A stretch of 64,000 nucleotides of DNA from Epilithonimonas zeae. GTDB lineage: Bacteria; Bacteroidota; Bacteroidia; Flavobacteriales; Weeksellaceae. Positions 18,361-28,300 of the stretch are shown here, piece by piece. The notes under the pieces were generated by a model. The model was not told the origin of the DNA, did no database searches, and saw only the letters and a list, made by a program, of their open reading frames with translations. A program made the translations under genes and the position numbers. Position 1 is the first letter of the stretch; every line of letters begins with the position of its first letter. The stretch spans positions 2,542,001 to 2,606,000 of the forward strand of contig NZ_CP075338.1 in the NCBI RefSeq assembly GCF_023278365.1. The letters run 5' to 3'.

Positions 18361-18394
18361 TAAAAAACTGCTTTACCAAAAGATAAAGCAGTTT
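18361..18394 (-). terminator. metK terminator
   Basis: AAACTGCTTTA (18365-18375) pairs with TAAAGCAGTTT (18384-18394). Read on the minus strand it is followed by TTTTTTATTTT, directly after the metK stop at 18418. Confidence 0.88.
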
Positions 18395-18417
18395 CCAGAT
18401 TTCTAAAATTCCGAATT

Positions 18418-19698
18418 TTACAATCCGAATTCTTTTTTAATATCCTCTACTCGATCCAGTTTCTCCCAAGTGAAAAACTCCAGATCTTTCAGGGTTAATT
18501 CGTTTTTCTGTCCTTTGTTGAAGGTTTTATCAGCTACGTAATAATCTTTCCCCATATGTCCGTAAGCTGCAGTTTCTATATAGATAGGATTTCTCAATTT
18601 AAGATTTTTCTCAACTGCATAAGGTCTAAGGTCAAACAATTGCTGAACTTTCTTAGCCAATTCTCCATCATTGATATCCAATTTTGAAGTTCCATAAGTA
18701 TTGATATAAAGTCCACAAGGCTCTGCAACACCAATCGCATAAGAAACCTGAACCAAAACCTCATCTGCAACACCCGCAGCCACTAAATTTTTAGCAATGT
18801 GTCTTGTTGCATAAGCTGCGCTTCTGTCCACTTTACTTGGATCTTTTCCTGAGAAAGCACCACCACCGTGAGCACCTTTTCCTCCGTAAGTATCAACGAT
18901 GATTTTTCTTCCCGTCAAACCTGTATCTCCGTGAGGACCACCGATTACAAATTTCCCAGTTGGGTTGATATGGTATTTGATATCCCCATTGAACAATTCC
19001 TGAATTTCTGGTTTCTGTTTAGCCTTAACTTTAGGAATTAAAATTTCGATGATATCTTTTTTGATTTTTGCTAACATCGCTTCTTCACTTCCGAAATCAT
19101 CGTGTTGTGTAGAAACAACAATACTGTCGATTCTTACAGGTTTGTGATCATCAGAATACTCGATTGTTACTTGAGATTTTGCATCTGGACGCAAGTAAGG
19201 AATTGCGTTTCCTTCTCTTCTAAGATCTGCCAATTCTTTCAAAATCTGATGAGCAAGATCCAAAGCCAAAGGCATATAATTTTCAGTTTCGTTGGTGGCG
19301 TAACCGAACATCATTCCTTGATCACCAGCACCTTGAGCATTTGCTCTCGTTTCAAAGTCTGTTTCGTCCAAAGTTCTGTCAACACCCTGATTGATATCCG
19401 GAGATTGTTCGTGAATCGCAGAAATCACACCACAAGAATCACCATTAAACATATATTCACTTTTCGTGTAACCAATTTTGTTGATGACATTTCTGGCGAT
19501 TTGCTGAACGTCCAGATAAGCTTCAGACTTCACTTCTCCAGCCAAAACAACCTGACCAGTCGTCACAAGCGTTTCACAAGCTACTTTTGAGTTTTTATCA
19601 TAAGCTAAGAAATGATCGATAAGTGCATCAGAAATCTGATCTGCAACTTTATCAGGATGCCCTTCAGAAACTGATTCGGACGTAAATAAATAAGACAT
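18418..19698 (-). CDS. metK: S-adenosylmethionine synthetase
   Basis: Makes SAM from methionine and ATP. The 426 residues are typical for Bacteroidota, longer than the 384 of E. coli. Signatures are [18 protein letters not shown] at the N-terminus, [12 protein letters not shown] (the ATP-binding hexapeptide) and [16 protein letters not shown] (phosphate loop). ATG at 19698 is preceded by AAAAGGAA, one of the few clear ribosome binding sites in the window. That site is sequestered in a long leader with a SAM-II-like aptamer (19704-19824), which points to feedback control by SAM. Confidence 0.98.
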   Translation of the reverse strand: MSYLFTSESVSEGHPDKVADQISDALIDHFLAYDKNSKVACETLVTTGQVVLAGEVKSEAYLDVQQIARNVINKIGYTKSEYMFNGDSCGVISAIHEQSPDINQGVDRTLDETDFETRANAQGAGDQGMMFGYATNETENYMPLALDLAHQILKELADLRREGNAIPYLRPDAKSQVTIEYSDDHKPVRIDSIVVSTQHDDFGSEEAMLAKIKKDIIEILIPKVKAKQKPEIQELFNGDIKYHINPTGKFVIGGPHGDTGLTGRKIIVDTYGGKGAHGGGAFSGKDPSKVDRSAAYATRHIAKNLVAAGVADEVLVQVSYAIGVAEPCGLYINTYGTSKLDINDGELAKKVQQLFDLRPYAVEKNLKLRNPIYIETAAYGHMGKDYYVADKTFNKGQKNELTLKDLEFFTWEKLDRVEDIKKEFGL

Positions 19699-19703
19699 AA
19701 ATA

Positions 19704-19824
19704 AATTCCTTTTATATTAATTTGTTTAAGGATAAACTACTGATTGTAAAAAGGAACTAAAAGAGAAAAATCTGTTTTAGCATTTTTTATTGAGGTTGCA
19801 ATCAGTCAAAGTTCTCCTCCGTTT
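19704..19824 (-). promoter_or_regulatory. Candidate SAM-II-type riboswitch and expression platform of metK
   Basis: Read on the minus strand. The aptamer spans 19820-19772: P1 GAGG (19819-19816) with CCTC (19795-19792) around a 20-nt loop ending TTGCAA. An A-rich joiner and GCTAAAA (19781-19775) follow. Pseudoknot pairs are CTG (19805-19803) with CAG (19774-19772), and GCA (19799-19797) with TGC (19782-19780). Loop length, TTGCAA and GCTAAAA match my memory of SAM-II. Downstream, AGTTCCTTTT (19758-19749) can pair with AAAAGGAATT (19713-19704), covering the ribosome binding site. CAATCAGT-AGTT (19746-19735) is complementary to aptamer ACTGATTG and AACT, giving a competing 12-bp helix. This suggests SAM-induced translational repression. 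Confidence 0.75.
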
Positions 19825-19840
19825 ATTCAAAAATCGAGGG

Positions 19841-19870
19841 CAAATTTACAAAGTAATTCTCAAACTTCAA
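19841..19870 (-). promoter_or_regulatory. Promoter of metK
   Basis: On the minus strand TAAATTTG (19848-19841), with TTG (19870-19868) 19 nt upstream. Transcription would begin near 19835, giving a leader of about 137 nt that holds the whole riboswitch. Confidence 0.75.
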
Positions 19871-19898
19871 AATCAATTCCTATTAATTGAGTATGAAT

Positions 19899-20852
19899 TT
19901 ATTCAGGTTTAATGCTCGTATAATTTTCCGGATCTTTATAATAATTAAGCCTTTGCTCCATTGATATTCTGATTTCAGAAATCAACTCATCGATGATTTT
20001 TTGCTTGTAAGTTGGCTTATAATAGATCACACTCATTTCTCGATAAGGGAAAGGCTTGATGAATCTTGAAACCTTAGTCTTCTGTTCCGATGACAATTGC
20101 TGAACACCCATTTCTGATAAAATCGTAATTCCGCCTACTTTATCAACCATTTGAATTAATGTATTGACATTGGAAGCTAAAAATTCTAAGTTATTAGGCT
20201 TCAAAGAATTCTCTTTCAGATGACAGATATTCTCGAATTGTGTTCTCAGGCAGTTTCCTTCTTCCAAAAGCCAGACTTTGTTCACGTCAATATCTTCCGG
20301 AACGACGAAACAATCTTTTTTTGTTCCTTCTTCCTGACCCGCAGAATAAAGCATCAACTCTTCATTGAAAAGAAAATCCTGATAAAACTCGTCTGCTGCA
20401 GAATAAGGCGTAGAAATAATTCCTGCGTCCAATTCTCCGGATTTCAAAGATTTGATGATACTTTCTGTCGTCATTTCTTTGATATTCAGTTCGATTTGAG
20501 GATTCTTTTTAAGAAAACTAAAAATTTCGTTTGGTAAAATATAGCTGGAAACTGTCGGGATGATTCCGAGATTTAATTTTCCTGCAAGAATATTATTCAG
20601 GAAATTCGCTTTGTTTTTCAATTCCATTACAGAATCGATTACTTTTTGCGCTTCTTTGATGATTTCACCACCTGCATCTGTCGTCCTGATGGGATGCGTT
20701 GTTCTATCAAAAACTTTCACATCAAGCTCATCTTCAAATTTCTGAATCATTGCGCTAAGTGTTGGCTGAGTTATAAAACAAGCTTGCGCAGCTTTACCAA
20801 AATGTTTATATTTATCTACTGCAATCAGATATTCTAGTTGTTGTATGTTCAC
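19899..20852 (-). CDS. oxyR: Hydrogen peroxide sensor, LysR-type regulator OxyR
   Basis: 317 residues. N-terminal winged helix (MNIQQLEYLIAVDKYKHFGKAAQACFITQPTLSAMIQ) and a periplasmic-binding-like effector domain. The key feature is GNCLRTQFENIC: Cys201 and Cys210 are nine residues apart, as are Cys199 and Cys208 of E. coli OxyR, the redox switch that forms a disulfide with peroxide. It is divergent from katA, which it very probably activates. A good promoter box, TATCTTTG, lies at 20885-20878. Confidence 0.9.
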   Translation of the reverse strand: MNIQQLEYLIAVDKYKHFGKAAQACFITQPTLSAMIQKFEDELDVKVFDRTTHPIRTTDAGGEIIKEAQKVIDSVMELKNKANFLNNILAGKLNLGIIPTVSSYILPNEIFSFLKKNPQIELNIKEMTTESIIKSLKSGELDAGIISTPYSAADEFYQDFLFNEELMLYSAGQEEGTKKDCFVVPEDIDVNKVWLLEEGNCLRTQFENICHLKENSLKPNNLEFLASNVNTLIQMVDKVGGITILSEMGVQQLSSEQKTKVSRFIKPFPYREMSVIYYKPTYKQKIIDELISEIRISMEQRLNYYKDPENYTSIKPE

Positions 20853-20877
20853 GACTTTTAATTAATTTTATCTATTA

Positions 20878-20885
20878 CAAAGATA
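20878..20885 (-). promoter_or_regulatory. -7 box of oxyR in the oxyR-katA intergenic region
   Basis: TATCTTTG on the minus strand, 26 nt before the oxyR start; a perfect TAnnTTTG. The 110-nt region between the two starts must also hold the katA promoter and OxyR sites, which I could not define with confidence. Confidence 0.5.
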
Positions 20886-20962
20886 CTTATTAATTTGTTT
20901 CATAAATAAGTTTTTTTATCGAATTTCGCTTTAAAATTAGAAATAAATCAAAATCAGAAAAT

Positions 20963-22453
20963 ATGGACAATAAGAAAAAACTCACCAATTCTGTAGGCTC
21001 GCCTTACTACGAGCATCAGGATTCACAAACTGTTGGACCAAGAGGTCCGGTACTTTTACAAGATTTTATTCTTCAAGAGAATCTTGCTCATTTCGTAAGA
21101 GAAAGAATTCCCGAAAGAATTGTTCACGCCAAAGGTTCTGGTGCTTATGGAGCTTTTACTGTGACTCACGACATTTCTAAATATACGAGGGCAAAATTGT
21201 TTTCTAAAGTTGGAAATTCTTGTAAAATGTTTGCTAGATTTTCTACCGTTGGTGGAGAAATGGGAAGTGCTGACACAGAAAGAGACCCAAGAGGTTTTGC
21301 TTTGAAATTCTACACTGAAGATGGAAACTGGGATTTGGTTGGAAACAACACACCGGTTTTTTTTATTAAGGACGCCAAAAAATTTCCAGATTTTATCCAT
21401 ACGCAAAAACGTGTTCCAAAAACCAATCTGAAAAGCAAAACAATGGTTTGGGATTTTTGGTCTTTGAATCCAGAATCTCTTCATCAGGTTTTAATTCTGA
21501 TGTCGGACAGAGGAACGCCTCACGGATACAGACATATGCATGGATTTGGTTCTCACACTTTTTCTATGATTAATGAAAATAATGAAAGAACTTGGGTTAA
21601 ATTTCATTTTAAAACACAACAAGGCATCAAGAATTTTTCTGATGATGAAGCCACAAAAATGAAAGGCGAAAATCCGGATTTTTCTCAGGAGGATTTGGTA
21701 AATGCTATCGAAAAAGGAGATTTTCCAAAATGGACGCTTTACATCCAGACAATGACGGAACAACAAGCGAAAGAATGGCGTTGGAATCCGTTTGATGTAA
21801 CTAAAGTTTGGTTCCAAGATGAATTCCCGTTACAGGAAGTTGGTGTAATGGAACTGAATGAAGTTCCAAGAAACTACTTCGTTCACGTAGAGCAAGCGGC
21901 TTTTGCGCCAAGTCATTTGGTGGATGGAATCAGTTTTTCACCGGATAAAATGTTACAAGGAAGATTGTTTTCTTACGCCGATGCTCACAGATACAGATTA
22001 GGCGTAAATTCTCATCAGCTTGAAGTTAACAAATGTCCGTTTGCTGTCAATAATTTCCAAAGAGCCGGCTTTATGGCAGACGATTCTGATTATGGTGACA
22101 AACCGAATTATTATCCCAACAGCTTCAGTGATGTAGAGCCAAGCGAATCTCACAAATCTTTTGATTATGATTTAGACAACAATCACGTTGCCAATTACAA
22201 CAGAAATCAAAATGATGACGACCATTATACACAACCTGGATTATTCTATACAAAAGCTCTGAATCAAGAAGCAAGAACAGCTTTGGTCAATAACATTGTT
22301 GGACATATGAGCGGAATCGATGGACCAAAACGAGACGAAATCATAAACCGCCAGCTTTGTCATTTCTTCCGTGCTAATATCGAATTAGGAATGAGAGTCG
22401 CACAAGGACTTGGTGTCAATATTGATGCAAATGCGATGAACCATACTAAATAG
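20963..22453 (+). CDS. katA: Monofunctional heme catalase
   Basis: Breaks hydrogen peroxide into water and oxygen. Its 496 residues fit the small-subunit clade. The distal His is His55 in RIVHAKGSGAYG, the distal Asn is in DLVGNNTPVFF, and the proximal heme-ligand Tyr is in RLFSYADAHRYRLG. FARFSTVGGEMGSADTERDPRGFA is the family signature. No signal peptide, so probably cytoplasmic. Divergent from oxyR and followed by a terminator. Confidence 0.97.
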   Translation: MDNKKKLTNSVGSPYYEHQDSQTVGPRGPVLLQDFILQENLAHFVRERIPERIVHAKGSGAYGAFTVTHDISKYTRAKLFSKVGNSCKMFARFSTVGGEMGSADTERDPRGFALKFYTEDGNWDLVGNNTPVFFIKDAKKFPDFIHTQKRVPKTNLKSKTMVWDFWSLNPESLHQVLILMSDRGTPHGYRHMHGFGSHTFSMINENNERTWVKFHFKTQQGIKNFSDDEATKMKGENPDFSQEDLVNAIEKGDFPKWTLYIQTMTEQQAKEWRWNPFDVTKVWFQDEFPLQEVGVMELNEVPRNYFVHVEQAAFAPSHLVDGISFSPDKMLQGRLFSYADAHRYRLGVNSHQLEVNKCPFAVNNFQRAGFMADDSDYGDKPNYYPNSFSDVEPSESHKSFDYDLDNNHVANYNRNQNDDDHYTQPGLFYTKALNQEARTALVNNIVGHMSGIDGPKRDEIINRQLCHFFRANIELGMRVAQGLGVNIDANAMNHTK

Positions 22454-22493
22454 ACTGATATATTCTGGACAAATAAAATATAGTCTTTCATAT

Positions 22494-22527
22494 AAAACCT
22501 TTCGAATTTTTCGGAAGGTTTTTTTAT
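22494..22527 (+). terminator. katA terminator
   Basis: AAACCTTTCGA and TCGGAAGGTTTTTTT form a hairpin with one bulge, followed by a T run, 40 nt after the katA stop. Confidence 0.8.
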
Positions 22528-22584
22528 TGATTATAAGTGAATTAATAATTATTTTTCTAAATTCGCTTCCCTTTTAATTTATGT

Positions 22585-23484
22585 ATGAAGAAAACTTTAT
22601 TCTCTTTAGCAATTGCTTTTTTATCAGTTTCATTATCGGCTCAGCAGAAGATTTCTTTTGAAGCTTCGGAAGGTTATAATCTTGGAAGTGTTATTGGTCA
22701 AAAAGAATGGACGGTAAAAACGGATAATGTTCCAAACAGCAGTTTCCAGGTCGTTTCTGGAAAAGCTACAGATGGCAATAATTCTGTGGAAGTCACAAGC
22801 ACGAATGCCTACACAGAAAACATGACTTATCTGTTCAAAAAAATCCCGGAATATAAAAGACTTTCTGTTTCTGCAGACGTGAAATTGGAAAAACTGGACA
22901 GTTCAGAATATTATATGCTGTCATTGTACTATAACAATAATGGTAATTATTCTTGGGCTGGTGGATTTAATTTTTTAATCAGTGGAAATTTTTATGCTGA
23001 TAACGATCTCAATTTTCAAGCGCTCGGAACATGGGTTCCAGGGAAATGGTATAATCTAAAAATCGAAATCGATCACGTCGGCGAAAAAAATATAAAATAT
23101 TATCTTGACAATCAATTGGTTCACACCTCTCCACTAAGCTCCAAAGTTGTAAGAGCTAATGATTTGAATTTTGAATTCGATAATGATGGAAGCGGTTTTA
23201 TTGTTGATAATATCATTATAAAAGACATGGATTTTCTTGAGGTTTCTAATGATGTTGTGAAAACAGAAGTTAATGTATTTCCGAATCCGGCTTCAGATTT
23301 CATCAATATCAAATCTAATGAAGTCATCAAATCTGTTAAATTGTATAATGCTTCCGGAGCTTTAGTCAAAACAGAAAATAACAATTCATCAAAAATTGAT
23401 ATTTCTGCTCTTCCAAAAGGAAATTACATTATTTCTATCGAAACCGAATCTGGAATCGAAACTAAAAAAATCATCAAAGAGTAA
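22585..23484 (+). CDS. Secreted T9SS cargo, lectin-like domain
   Basis: 299 residues. Signal peptide MKKTLFSLAIAFLSVSLSAQ. The middle (about 25-210) is beta-rich, with SWAGGFNFLISGNFYA and KWYNLKIEIDHVGEKNIKYYLDN, resembling a concanavalin/laminin-G-like jelly roll. The last 75 residues are a type A sorting domain: NVFPNPASDFINIKS, SVKLYNASGALV, ISALPKGNYIISIET and a final KKIIKE. It should be exported by Sec, then secreted and attached by the type IX system. Substrate unknown. Confidence 0.85.
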   Translation: MKKTLFSLAIAFLSVSLSAQQKISFEASEGYNLGSVIGQKEWTVKTDNVPNSSFQVVSGKATDGNNSVEVTSTNAYTENMTYLFKKIPEYKRLSVSADVKLEKLDSSEYYMLSLYYNNNGNYSWAGGFNFLISGNFYADNDLNFQALGTWVPGKWYNLKIEIDHVGEKNIKYYLDNQLVHTSPLSSKVVRANDLNFEFDNDGSGFIVDNIIIKDMDFLEVSNDVVKTEVNVFPNPASDFINIKSNEVIKSVKLYNASGALVKTENNNSSKIDISALPKGNYIISIETESGIETKKIIKE

Positions 23485-23508
23485 GAGATTAATTATTCAA
23501 AATATAGA

Positions 23509-23540
23509 AGCGGTTGTTATTGATTTAGCAACCGTTTTAA
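23509..23540 (+). terminator. Terminator after the T9SS cargo gene
   Basis: CGGTTG (23511-23516) pairs with CAACCG (23529-23534), then TTTT. It separates the cargo gene from recJ. Confidence 0.75.
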
Positions 23541-23564
23541 TTTCTCAAAGCCGTTTTTTTTCGT

Positions 23565-23572
23565 TACTTTTG
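23565..23572 (+). promoter_or_regulatory. -7 box immediately upstream of recJ
   Basis: TACTTTTG ends only five bases before the recJ ATG at 23578. I see no TTG at the right upstream distance. If used, it would give a transcript with almost no leader. Confidence 0.45.
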
Positions 23573-23577
23573 TAACT

Positions 23578-25290
23578 ATGAGTCAAAAGTGGATTTATAA
23601 AACCGAGCCTGATGAAGAAATTGTTGATGGACTGATTTCTTCGATTGGTTTTGGAACTTTAGAATCCAAAATCCTGGTGATGCGTGAGATTGATAATTAT
23701 CAAAAAGCACGTGAATTCTTCAAACCAAACGGAACCGACATCCATAATCCTTTTCTAATGGCTGATATGCAAAAAGCGGTAGAACGCATTGCAACAGCAA
23801 TAGAAAACGGCGAAAAAATATTAGTTTACGGCGATTATGATGTAGATGGAACAACGGCTGTTGCGCTGATGTATCTTTATCTAAGTAAAATTGTCGATAA
23901 AAAATACCTCGATTTTTATATCCCTGACAGAAATGTTGAAGGTTATGGCATTTCCGATGAGGGAATTTATTTCGCAAAAGACAATGGATTTTCTTTGATT
24001 ATTGCATTAGACTGCGGAATAAAGTCGGTTGATAAAATCGATTTGGCCAATTCTGTGGGTGTAGATTTTATTATTTGTGATCACCATTTACCCGGCGATG
24101 AACTTCCGAAAGCAATTGCTGTTCTGGATCCAAAAAGAAAAGACTGCAGATATCCTTATAAAGAACTGAGTGGTTGCGGCGTTGGTTTCAAACTTTGCCA
24201 AGGACTGAATACAATTTATAAAATCCCTGAAAGCGAGTTGTTTGAATTGACCGATCTTTTGGCAATCAGCATCGCTTCTGACATTGTTGCAATGACAGGT
24301 GAAAACCGGGTTTTGGCAATGCAAGGTTTGAAATTCCTTAGAAAAACAAGAAAATTTGGATTAAGGCTTTTGATTCCTGAAGAGAAATTAGCGCATTTTG
24401 AAATCTCGAATATCGTTTTTGATATTGCACCAAAAATCAATGCTGCAGGAAGAATTTCACACGCAAAAGCTTCGGTAGAATTGATGATTTCTGACAACCT
24501 GAAACAAGCTCAGCAAATCGTTGATGAGATTATCAACCTGAATGACGAACGTCGTGAGATGGATATCAACATCACACAATCGGCAATGAGTCAAGCTTTG
24601 GAATTGCAAAAAACCGAATGCTTCTCAACCATTGTCTACGATCCTAGCTGGAACAAAGGCGTTATTGGCATTGTAGCTTCCCGTTTGATTGAAAATTATT
24701 TCAAACCGACTTTGGTTTTTACTGAAGGTAATAATGGCGAATTAGTGGCTTCCGCAAGATCTGTGTCAGATTTTGACATTCACGGAGCGTTGGAACATTG
24801 TTCTGATCTATTCATGAAATTTGGTGGACATCAGGCTGCGGCAGGACTTTCTATGGAGAAAGAAAAATTTGAGGAATTCAAAATTCGTTTTGAGAATTAT
24901 GTGAAAAATAACATTCAGGATCATCAGAAAGAACCGACAATCTATATCGACAGTGTTGTAAATCCTGAAGATTTGAATCGTGAGTTCATCAACTTCCACA
25001 GAAAATTAGCACCATTCGGACCTCAGAATATGAAGCCAATTCTGGTTTTGAAAAATGTGAAAGTTAATGGTTATGTAAGATTGATGGGGAAAGAAAGCAC
25101 GCATTTAAAATTCAATATTTTGCAACCTAACACGGGACGAAATGTAGAATGTGTTGGTTTCCGTTTTGGACAGTTTGCAGACAATTTTAAAACTAAAACT
25201 TTCGATTTGGCATTCACCATCGAAGAGAATCATTGGAAAGGCAATGTTTCTCATTTCCTGAACATACGAGATGTAAAATTTCACGACTAA
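23578..25290 (+). CDS. recJ: Single-stranded-DNA-specific exonuclease RecJ
   Basis: 5'-3' single-strand DNA exonuclease used in recombination and mismatch repair. At 570 residues it has the DHH-family motifs in order: VYGDYDVDGTTA, IALDCGIKS, ICDHHLPGDELP (DHH), and CGVGFKLCQGL. The DHHA1 part carries GVIGIVASRLIE and FGGHQAAAGLSM, and an OB-like C-terminal domain ends with FGPQNMKPIL onwards. ATG at 23578. A shared terminator follows. Confidence 0.97.
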   Translation: MSQKWIYKTEPDEEIVDGLISSIGFGTLESKILVMREIDNYQKAREFFKPNGTDIHNPFLMADMQKAVERIATAIENGEKILVYGDYDVDGTTAVALMYLYLSKIVDKKYLDFYIPDRNVEGYGISDEGIYFAKDNGFSLIIALDCGIKSVDKIDLANSVGVDFIICDHHLPGDELPKAIAVLDPKRKDCRYPYKELSGCGVGFKLCQGLNTIYKIPESELFELTDLLAISIASDIVAMTGENRVLAMQGLKFLRKTRKFGLRLLIPEEKLAHFEISNIVFDIAPKINAAGRISHAKASVELMISDNLKQAQQIVDEIINLNDERREMDINITQSAMSQALELQKTECFSTIVYDPSWNKGVIGIVASRLIENYFKPTLVFTEGNNGELVASARSVSDFDIHGALEHCSDLFMKFGGHQAAAGLSMEKEKFEEFKIRFENYVKNNIQDHQKEPTIYIDSVVNPEDLNREFINFHRKLAPFGPQNMKPILVLKNVKVNGYVRLMGKESTHLKFNILQPNTGRNVECVGFRFGQFADNFKTKTFDLAFTIEENHWKGNVSHFLNIRDVKFHD

Positions 25291-25295
25291 ATAAT

Positions 25296-25330
25296 AAAAA
25301 ATCCCGCCTCTTTTTGAAGCGGGATTTTTA
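25296..25330. terminator. Bidirectional terminator, recJ / LRR protein
   Basis: AAAAATCCCGC (25297-25307) pairs with GCGGGATTTTT (25319-25329). It lies between the stops of two converging genes 42 nt apart. Confidence 0.9.
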
Positions 25331-25332
25331 TT

Positions 25333-28300
25333 TTATTCCTTAATAATTTTCTTAATTGAGTCTCCTTTATTGGTTTTTATTTTCAGATAATAAATTCCTT
25401 TTGAAGCACTAATATTAACTTTAGATTCTTTTGAAGCCGCACTGTGTATTTGCTTTTGTATAATTCTTCCTGCAGCATCATAGACTTCGACAGCATTAAT
25501 TTTTTCATCAGAAATAATATTAATCAATCCTTTGGTTGGAATCGGATAAACTTGCACCTCCAAATTTTTAGAATTCTCAACATCCAAAGTCGGTTCTTTC
25601 TGAACCATTTTGTTGGCAAATATTAATCCTTCCGAACAGGACACAATAGCGTTCACATCTATGGATTGTCTTACCATATTGTTATTGGAATATAAAAACA
25701 CCTTGATGTAATACCTGCCCGGAGACAGAGAATAGTTATCAACTTTCGGACTTCTGCTGTTCAACCAACCCTTGAACCCATCATTCATCCATTGTGTTTT
25801 TGTAATTTCGGTTTCAGTTTCACTTCCATCAGGATTTACTTTCACAAGGTATGTCCAGTTTCTTACGAATGATAATGATCTTAAATTAAGTTTAGCATCG
25901 GTTGCATTATCCGGAATTGTAAACTCTCTGCTTTTGTAAGTATAATAACCTTCCAAATTGTTAAGCGTAATCCATTGGCTGCTTCTTCCGTTTCCTATAT
26001 CTGCGTAGCTCCAGCCTGTATAAGTGTGTCTTACTTTCGGAGTGATTTCAACACCATTGATATCATAACCTTTCCAGTCATCTTCATCTGCATCAATTTC
26101 TATGAAGTTATTTTCAGAATTTTTACCGGTTGACAAATCTGCGACATTTCCTCCAACGCTGAAAGTAATTGTCCGTGAAGAAGACGCTCCATTGGAGTCA
26201 AAAACGGTCAATTTCGCTGTGTAATTTCCTGGCGTGTTATAAGTAACCACGGGTTTCACATCTGTACTTGAACTGATTGATGGGTTTCCTAAAAACTCCC
26301 ATTGATAACCTGTAATATTACCTGTACTAAGGCTTGCATCAAAATTAATTGGATAATTATTTTGACTGAAATTGGATGCCGAATAATTGATTTTAGCAGC
26401 AAGAACATCACTTGCATTATAGATAGTGGTTACATAATCGTTGGTTTCAATCGGGAAATTATAATCAAAATAGATTTCTGCTACATTATTAACCGTATCA
26501 CCTTCGACAAGATCGGACTTCGATTTCATCTTTAACAAGACATTTCCGTGGCCTCCACTTTGCAATTTTATTTTTTTGAATGCAAATTCTACCTGGTTTC
26601 CAACGATTTTGGTATCAACACTTGCTGAGGCATTTTGTAATTGTAATGTATTAATATCAAATTCATTTGGATCTACTTCCATTTTCACTACAATATTTTC
26701 CGCCTCTGCATTTCCTGTATTTTCAAAATTGATGACATAATGCAGGTACTTACCCACTGTTGACACAGGAACTGTTTCTCCTTCCAAACAAACAATATCA
26801 TTGGGATCAAAAGAGTTAACAACAGTATGATTGAAACCAAAAAGGTTATCTTCTGGAGTAATGTCTGCATTGGTAGGCGTAATCTGTGCATTAAAAGCCA
26901 GTACATCTCCCATATTCACAGGATTAGTTGAATCTGTTGGTGTATTGATTTTGAATGTAATTTCCGAAGCGGTGTTAGCAAATGGTTTCAGGTCGGTATA
27001 ATTAAATTCAATCGATCCATTGCTTAATATAGAATAGGGTAAAGAACTGCTCTGGAAAGTCATCTTATTGGAATCGTAATTCATTATCACTTTTCCAGAT
27101 AAAGTCGTGTTTCCTTTGTTTCTCCACACCAAATTATAAACAGCATCGAACCCTGGTCTTGCACTGGTCAGCGGTGCAATTACTACTTCTGCATCATTTT
27201 GACTTCCGTTAGCTGTTACACAAATATCCTGCGTGAAGACATTATTGTTAGCATTTGCGAAAGTGGTAGAAAAATTAGCTGGAGAAACGGTAAACAGAGT
27301 TGGATTTTCTGCAAGCGCAACTATATTAAAATTACCTGCTTTTGTATAAAACTCATATTTCCCATCATTTTGGACAAAAGTTTCTCCAGAATTAGTTCCA
27401 TCATCAATTTTCAATTTTAGATATTCGAATGGGTTATCTGTAGAATCACAACCGTTGTTATCAGTATCAATTTTTGCTGTTCCTGTGATGGTGTTGAAGT
27501 TTCCGCCTGGTGTGAATGAGCAGTAAGTGTTGATAGAAACAACATCATCTGAAATCTGATTTTTCACATCATTAATTTGAAACTCATCAACACAAATGTA
27601 TTTTAAGTTAGGTGCAAAAGTATTGTTATCAAAGAGACTTTCATTAGCTCCATTTTTTGCAAGAATAGTTGTTAATGCATTTCCATTCTGTGGATTGGAA
27701 GCAGAATAACTCACTCCACACGCAACATATTTTAAATTAGGGTTCTTATTTACATCTAATACGCTAATAGAAGTATTATAACAACCCAGATACTCAAGTT
27801 TTGTATTTTGGGAAAAATCCAATGATTTTATTAAACCATTTCCAGAACAACTTAATTCTGTAAGGTTTATATTTTTACTGATATCTAAATCTGTTAAGTT
27901 AACATTAAAATCACATCGCAAGGTTTTGAGATTAACATTTTTACTTAAATCCAATGTTGAAAACAAACCATAAATATTCAGAAAAGTAAGATTTATATTC
28001 TTTGTTAAATCTATAGATGTCAAATAATTGCTGCCAAAATCCAAATGTGTAAGTTTGACATTTTTACTTAAATCTATCGTTGGAATTTTTTCGACTAAGC
28101 TTAAATATTCAAGATCTAAATTTTGAGTTAAGTCAAGTGCTGTCAAAGATAGACTTCTTAGCTCAAGATGTTTAAGTTTCACATTTTTGCTTAGATCTAA
28201 TGATGTTAAAGTTGTATTAGGACTTGTTCCATTTATGGCATTACTAACATCAAGATATTCGAGATTAGTAAAATATTTTATTTCATCCATTGAAGAGATG

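Noticed and set aside
19102-19590. Long open frames antisense to metK, katA, ileS and metH
   Set aside because: They mirror strongly conserved genes on the other strand and show no start context, domains or codon pattern of their own.
20894-20928. Promoter of katA (TTG at 20895, GAATTTCG at 20921)
   Set aside because: The -7 box has two mismatches; too weak to list as a feature.
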